A stretch of 16,716 nucleotides of DNA from JBJHBY01 sp050485745 (GTDB taxonomy: Bacteria > Pseudomonadota > Gammaproteobacteria > Pseudomonadales > CAMLJR01). Positions within the stretch are counted from its first letter, which is position 1. Each line of letters begins with the position of its first letter. Below the pieces are notes generated by a model. That model did no database searches. It saw nothing but the letters and a program-made list of their open reading frames with translations, and was not told the origin of the DNA. Positions 15,494 to 16,716 of this stretch are shown in pieces. The stretch spans positions 1-16,716 of the forward strand of contig JBJHBY010000051.1 of assembly GCA_050485745.1 (NCBI GenBank), given 5' to 3'. The position numbers and the translations under genes are program-made.

Positions 15494-16267
15494 TCAGGAG
15501 CTGATATAGAACCCGCCGTCGATACTCAAGTGTTGCCCGGTAATGTATGAAGCTGCATCGGTCAGAAGAAAGCAGGTTGCAGCTGCCACATCCTGAGCTG
15601 AGGAAAAGCGGCCCAGTGGAATCTGGCTCAGGTACTTGTCACGGAACTTGTCCTGGCGAATGGTCTCGGTCATCTGGGTTTCAACCAGGCCGTAGCACAC
15701 ACTGTTCACATTGATACCGTGGCGACCCCATTCCCGCGCGGAGCACATGGTCATGCCAAGCATTCCGGACTTGGCTGCGCCGTAGTTGATCTGGCCGATG
15801 GTGCCACGCCGGGCGGCGTCGGAAGACACATTGATGATACTGCCCGGTCGGCTATCGCTCTGCTTCGCCTTTTCGATCAGGTGTTGTCCGACACGTCGCA
15901 GGCAAAGAAAAGCGGCAGTAAGATTGACGTCGATGACCTGTTGCCATTGCGCGAGGCTCATATCGTGAGACAGGGCGGCGCGAACGATGCCGGCGTTGTT
16001 GATCAGGCCGAAGAGGTCACCGAAGCGGTCAATGACAGCGTTCACTGTGTTGTCGACGAAGGTCTCATCCGTAATGTCTCCGGGATAGGCGGCGAGCCGT
16101 GGGTGGTCAATCTCTTCAAGGGTGGCCTGCAATACATCCGCGTTGATGTCGACAATCGCGACATTGGCATTGAGTTGCAGGGCACATTCGGCGAGCGCAC
16201 GGCCGATGCCCTGGGCGCCTCCAGTAATGAGAATGGTGCGTTGGTCGAGAGTGAAAGCGTTATTCAT
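15494..16267 (-). CDS. SDR-family dehydrogenase, FabG-like (257 aa)
   Basis: A classical SDR: TGGAQGIG (15-22), Asp40 after strand beta-2 (favours NAD), NNAG (90-93), Asn115, Ser149, Tyr162 and Lys166 (NYGAAK), and a C-terminal GQHLSIDGGF. The PG turn is replaced by CYGLVETQMT. Probable role: 3-hydroxyacyl-CoA or alcohol dehydrogenase for the pathway. The start at 16267 has GGAG 5 nt upstream; the ATG at 16324 has no ribosome site, would add 19 unconserved residues and almost touches the upstream thiolase-like remnant. This is the first intact gene of the minus-strand operon. The original promoter was probably upstream of the truncated thiolase-like gene. Confidence 0.88.
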   Translation of the reverse strand: MNNAFTLDQRTILITGGAQGIGRALAECALQLNANVAIVDINADVLQATLEEIDHPRLAAYPGDITDETFVDNTVNAVIDRFGDLFGLINNAGIVRAALSHDMSLAQWQQVIDVNLTAAFLCLRRVGQHLIEKAKQSDSRPGSIINVSSDAARRGTIGQINYGAAKSGMLGMTMCSAREWGRHGINVNSVCYGLVETQMTETIRQDKFRDKYLSQIPLGRFSSAQDVAAATCFLLTDAASYITGQHLSIDGGFYISS

Positions 16268-16327
16268 GACGACTCCGTCGTGGGGCTCGAGGCGATTGAC
16301 AACAACTTCCGCCGTTGAATTCATGGG

Positions 16328-16411
16328 TCAGTACGCGCCGAACAGGGACACGCTGCACACATTGCGGTTGGGAAAACCACCGAGATTGTGTGTCAGGCCC
16401 AGGCGTGGTGC
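16328..16411 (-). pseudogene. Probable thiolase 3' remnant (C-terminal ~27 codons)
   Basis: Reading the minus strand, a frame ending at the TGA at 16328-16330 encodes HNLGGFPNRNVCSVSLFG, preceded by LGLT and followed by AY. This resembles the C-terminal glycine-rich strand of acetyl-CoA acetyltransferases and SCP-x thiolases. It sits 60 nt upstream of the SDR on the same strand, where a thiolase would be expected as first gene of a beta-oxidation operon. Homology cannot be followed beyond about 16411, where the sequence turns into a hydantoinase fragment on the other strand. No start codon or upstream body is present. The match is short and judged by eye. Confidence 0.55.
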
Positions 16412-16417
16412 TTGTAA

Positions 16418-16534
16418 CTGTCGATCGCCGGCCCGGCCATCGTGCAGCAACTCGATACCACCACCCTGATCGAGCCGGGGTGGGTCGCAACCGTCGACGC
16501 CCACGGCAACCTGTTGCTGGAGCGAACCGTATGA
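16418..16534 (+). pseudogene. Hydantoinase/oxoprolinase subunit A 3' remnant (C-terminal 38 codons)
   Basis: The plus-strand frame from 16418 encodes a typical HyuA tail, with SIAGPAIVQQLDTTTLIEPG, then W, and VDAHGNLLLERTV before the stop at 16532-16534. A TAA at 16415-16417 closes the frame directly upstream. I see no HyuA homology in any frame before it, and a full subunit is about 690 residues. The stop overlaps the start of the hyuB-type gene by ATGA, as in intact hyuAB operons. The gene therefore lost its 5' part at the junction rather than suffering a simple nonsense mutation. Confidence 0.75.
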
Positions 16535-16716
16535 CCCTCTCCGCCTCGGACCTCGCTATCGCCGATGCCGTGCTCACCTCGATCGCCGAGGAGATGGGCG
16601 AGGCGCTCGGGCACACGGCCTACTCACCCAACATCAAGGAGCGGCGCGACTACTCATGCGCCGTGTTCGATGAGCAGGGCCGCATGGTGGCGCAGGCGGC
16701 GCACATGCCCGTACAC
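16531..16716 (+). CDS. Hydantoinase B/oxoprolinase family protein, N-terminal part (3' truncated by window)
   Basis: The first 62 codons of a gene that continues past the window end. The start follows the family pattern: about 15 variable residues, SIAEEMGEAL, then TAYSPNIKERRDYSCAVFDE, GRMVAQ and HMPVH. This is the beta subunit of ATP-dependent N-methylhydantoinase, 5-oxoprolinase and acetophenone-carboxylase-like enzymes; the exact substrate cannot be told. The full protein is usually 500-600 residues. It overlaps the subunit A remnant by four bases and, lacking an intact partner in cis, may be non-functional or rely on another copy. Confidence 0.88.
   Translation, partial: MTLSASDLAIADAVLTSIAEEMGEALGHTAYSPNIKERRDYSCAVFDEQGRMVAQAAHMPVH

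Noticed and set aside
16358..16417. A simple frameshift or nonsense mutation in an otherwise full hyuA
   Set aside because: No HyuA-like sequence was found in any plus-strand frame upstream of the stop; the sequence instead reads as a thiolase-like tail on the other strand.

Overview
The window looks like a catabolic gene island from a GC-rich proteobacterium, most likely a gammaproteobacterium or a sphingomonad-like relative. The reasons are the TonB-dependent receptor with its terminal aromatic residue, the fused indolepyruvate oxidoreductase, and the dense set of acyl-CoA genes. No rRNA, tRNA, CRISPR array or insertion sequence is visible. No gene-free stretch exceeds 300 bases.

Layout, left to right. 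(1) The 3' end of a large fused indolepyruvate:ferredoxin oxidoreductase (1-1173). (2) A compact plus-strand operon: SDR (1242-2141), SCP-x/Ltp-type thiolase homologue (2214-3362), VOC protein (3389-3799) and a second SDR overlapping it by 4 nt (3796-4506). (3) A TonB-dependent outer-membrane receptor (4635-7049) followed by a stem-loop. (4) A TetR regulator (7155-7775) and an acyl-CoA dehydrogenase 16 nt behind it (7792-8982). (5) A 93-bp convergent spacer holding a hairpin flanked by two different tandem duplications. (6) A seven-gene minus-strand operon. In transcription order it holds an SDR (16267-15494), an enoyl-CoA isomerase-like crotonase (15482-14727), a CoA-transferase-family protein (14720-13443), a large and a small acyl-CoA dehydrogenase (13386-12241 and 12244-11162), a second crotonase (11104-10307) and a cytochrome P450 (10251-9076). 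(7) At the right end, a head-to-head junction near 16400-16424. There a 3' fragment that looks like a thiolase (minus strand) abuts a 3' fragment of hydantoinase subunit A (plus strand), followed by the start of hydantoinase subunit B, which runs off the window.

Inferred working: a hydrophobic substrate enters through the TonB receptor, is hydroxylated by the P450, and is activated by a CoA ligase not in the window. It is then shortened by beta-oxidation-like rounds using three dehydrogenases, two crotonases, three SDRs and a carbon-carbon-cleaving thiolase homologue, under TetR control. The composition resembles loci for steroid side chains, bile acids, terpenoids or branched lipids, but the substrate cannot be read from the sequence.

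Most notable: several enzymes lack the residue that defines their family's chemistry. The CoA-transferase homologue has Gly230 where the glutamate that carries CoA is expected. The thiolase homologue has no cysteine at the nucleophile position. The VOC protein lacks most metal ligands. One crotonase lacks both hydratase glutamates. These calls are hand alignments from memory of the families, not computed.
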